This document shows, in pieces, positions 62,584-64,000 of a stretch of 64,000 nt of DNA (position 1 is its first letter; each line of letters starts with the position of its first letter). The notes beneath the pieces were generated by a model. The model was not told where the DNA came from and searched no databases. It saw only the letters and a list, made by a program, of their open reading frames with translations. The position numbers were made by a program, and so were the translations under genes. The DNA is taken from positions 1-64,000 of the forward strand of contig JAIYAC010000008.1 in assembly GCA_027489245.1 (NCBI GenBank), written 5' to 3'. This DNA is from Neisseriaceae bacterium. GTDB taxonomy: Bacteria; Pseudomonadota; Gammaproteobacteria; Burkholderiales; Chromobacteriaceae.

Positions 62584-62584
62584 C

Positions 62585-63109
62585 TTAGCGTTTGGCTTGT
62601 TTGAAGCTGTCCAGCACCATCAGCACGGCGCCCACGCAAATAAAGCTATCGGCAATATTGAACGCCGGGTAGTACCAGCTTTGCTGCCAGTGCACCTGGA
62701 TAAAATCAATGACGTGGCCGTGAATCAGGCGGTCGATCACATTGCCCAGCGCCCCGCCCATGATAAAGGCGGCCGCCAGGTTCATCAGGCTGCTGAACTG
62801 GCGCTGCAGTATCTGCCAGCCCAGCCAGCCGGACACGGCAAACGCCAGGCCGCTGAAAAAGAACTTCTGCCAGCCACCGGCGTCGGCCAGAAAACTGAAT
62901 GCGGCGCCGGGGTTGTACAGCAGGGTAAAGTTCAGCAGTGCCGGAATCACCTCGCGCTGCTCGCCGTACTGGTAGCTGCCGTTGAAATACACCTTGGTCA
63001 GCTGGTCCAGCACGATGATGACCGCGGCCAGCACAAACCATTTGGCGACGCTGGCGGCTTTATCCACAGCCGGGGCAGCTGCCCCGGCCATTTTGCCTTG
63101 CTCAAGCAT
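62585..63109 (-). CDS. lspA: Lipoprotein signal peptidase
   Basis: A 174-residue four-helix membrane aspartic protease that cleaves prolipoproteins. I chose ATG at MLEQGKMAGAAAP, which overlaps the ileS stop codon by 8 bp. Catalytic aspartates are in GNVIDRLIHGHVIDFI and FNIADSFICVGA. LNFTLLYNPGAAFSFLA is family-typical. It is translationally coupled to ileS. Confidence 0.96.
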   Translation of the reverse strand: MLEQGKMAGAAAPAVDKAASVAKWFVLAAVIIVLDQLTKVYFNGSYQYGEQREVIPALLNFTLLYNPGAAFSFLADAGGWQKFFFSGLAFAVSGWLGWQILQRQFSSLMNLAAAFIMGGALGNVIDRLIHGHVIDFIQVHWQQSWYYPAFNIADSFICVGAVLMVLDSFKQAKR

Positions 63110-64000
63110 GCAGACGTGCCTCGCCCTTGCCATCGATATTGTCTACGCAGCGGCCGCACACGTGGCCGTGGCCGGCGTGGGTGCCCACATCGGCGCGGTA
63201 GTGCCAGCAGCGGTCGCACTTCTCGTGGCTGGATGGCGTCACGCTGATGGTGGTATCGGCAGCTTCGGTCACGCTGACTTGCGACACCATCAGCACGAAC
63301 TTCAGCTCGTCGCCCAGGCTGGCCAGGTGCTGATACAGCTCGCCATCGGCGGTAACCACCAGCTCTGCCTGCAGCGAAGAGCCCAGCTGGTCGGCGCTGC
63401 GCAGCGCTTCGATTTGCTTGTTCACCTGCGCGCGGAAGGCACGGATGGCTTGCCATTTGGCGACCAGCGCTTCTTCGGCGCCCACGGCCGGGTTCGGGAA
63501 CTCGTGCCATACGTGGAACAGCGGGGTTTCTTCGTCGCTACCCAGCAGCACTTCCCACGCCTCGTCAGCGGTGAAGCACAGGATAGGCGACAGCAACAGC
63601 AGCAGGCTGCGCGTGATGTGGTACAGCGCGGTCTGGGCGCTGCGGCGCGGGTGGCTGTCGGCAGCGGTGGTGTACAGGCGGTCTTTCAGGATGTCCAGAT
63701 AGAACGCACCCAGGTCTTCCGAGCAGTAGTTCACGATGTCTTGCACCGAGTGGTGGAAGGCATAACGCGGGTACAGCTCGCCGGTGATTTTTTCCTGCAT
63801 TTCCTTGGCCATCATCAGCGCGTAGCGGTCGATCTCGCTCAGGCGCTCGTACGGCACGGCGTGTTCCATCGGGTTGAAGTCCGACAGGTTGGCCAGCAGG
63901 AAACGCAAGGTGTTACGCAGGCGGCGGTAGCTTTCGGTCACGCGCTTGAGGATCTCGTCCGAAATCGCCAGCTCGCCGGAGTAGTCGGTGGAGGCGACCC
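63102..64000 (-). CDS. ileS: Isoleucyl-tRNA synthetase (3' part, cut by the window edge)
   Basis: The C-terminal 299 residues of the class I synthetase. The frame stays open to the window end: before the ORF-track methionine it reads STDYSGELAISDEILKRV, so the true start is beyond 64000. SYRRLRNTLRFLLANLSDFNP starts the anticodon-binding helical domain. The C-terminal zinc finger has CDRCWHYRADVG and CGRCVDNI (four cysteines). It heads ileS-lspA-ispH. Confidence 0.96.
   Translation of the reverse strand, partial: VASTDYSGELAISDEILKRVTESYRRLRNTLRFLLANLSDFNPMEHAVPYERLSEIDRYALMMAKEMQEKITGELYPRYAFHHSVQDIVNYCSEDLGAFYLDILKDRLYTTAADSHPRRSAQTALYHITRSLLLLLSPILCFTADEAWEVLLGSDEETPLFHVWHEFPNPAVGAEEALVAKWQAIRAFRAQVNKQIEALRSADQLGSSLQAELVVTADGELYQHLASLGDELKFVLMVSQVSVTEAADTTISVTPSSHEKCDRCWHYRADVGTHAGHGHVCGRCVDNIDGKGEARLHA

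Overview
The window looks like chromosomal DNA of a betaproteobacterium of the order Neisseriales, most likely a Chromobacteriaceae-type genus (Chromobacterium, Vogesella, Aquitalea or a relative). The genus is an inference. The base composition is GC-rich, and gene order matches that group: minCDE followed by oxyR, kdsDC-lptCAB-rpoN-hpf-ptsN-hprK-rapZ, and ileS-lspA-ispH. Coq7 and UbiX indicate ubiquinone biosynthesis, and a PilY1 protein indicates type IV pili. Nearly all of the window is ordinary chromosome. No insertion sequence, prophage or CRISPR array was seen.

Layout. 0-9 kb: two tRNAs, a large hybrid sensor kinase with a response regulator, then cysDN for sulfate activation. 8.7-14.2 kb: a decayed TRAP permease (dctM) remnant and a pilY1 pilus-tip gene. 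14.6-19.6 kb: an AraC regulator divergent from eat-eutB-eutC, a minimal ethanolamine-utilisation set. 19.8-25.6 kb: NhaD antiporter, coq7, ppa, a flavodoxin-like protein with a divergent LysR regulator, one unrecognised protein and a phasin. 26-28.8 kb: minCDE-oxyR. 28.8-41.5 kb: an aminotransferase with a divergent MarR regulator, greB, rluB, scpB, an accessory patch (GNAT, YnfA, one unknown, SRPBCC), scpA, a DUF4344 lipoprotein, and the operon S4 protein - Oxidored-like - PHP phosphatase - YciO - M50 protease - trpS. 41.5-45.5 kb: a NadR-like kinase, ansA and an NSS transporter, with a family of structured intergenic repeats among them. 45.5-64 kb: tRNA-Gly, an AsmA protein, a Kef-type antiporter, then the long LPS-transport, sigma-54 and nitrogen-PTS cluster, running through rapZ into a tightly overlapping set (NusG-II, Gx transporter, ubiX, nnr, EamA), then ispH, lspA and the 3' part of ileS.

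The most striking signal is a short word, GGTTGGCCGC (longest common form AAGGTTGGCCGCA), and its complement. The 8-base core occurs about 60 times by hand count, roughly equally on both strands, both inside genes and between them. It is repeatedly arranged as inverted pairs at the ends of convergent genes, where it builds rho-independent terminators. This is how Neisseria and Pasteurellaceae DNA uptake sequences behave, but the word is unrelated to the Neisseria sequence GCCGTCTGAA. I propose it as a DNA-uptake-like sequence of this lineage. A second unexplained signal is a family of about five elements at 41.5-42.8 kb. Each has a TGTGGA(C/A)AA box exactly 52-53 bp before an A6 or T6 tract, which in three copies is the loop of a clear small stem.
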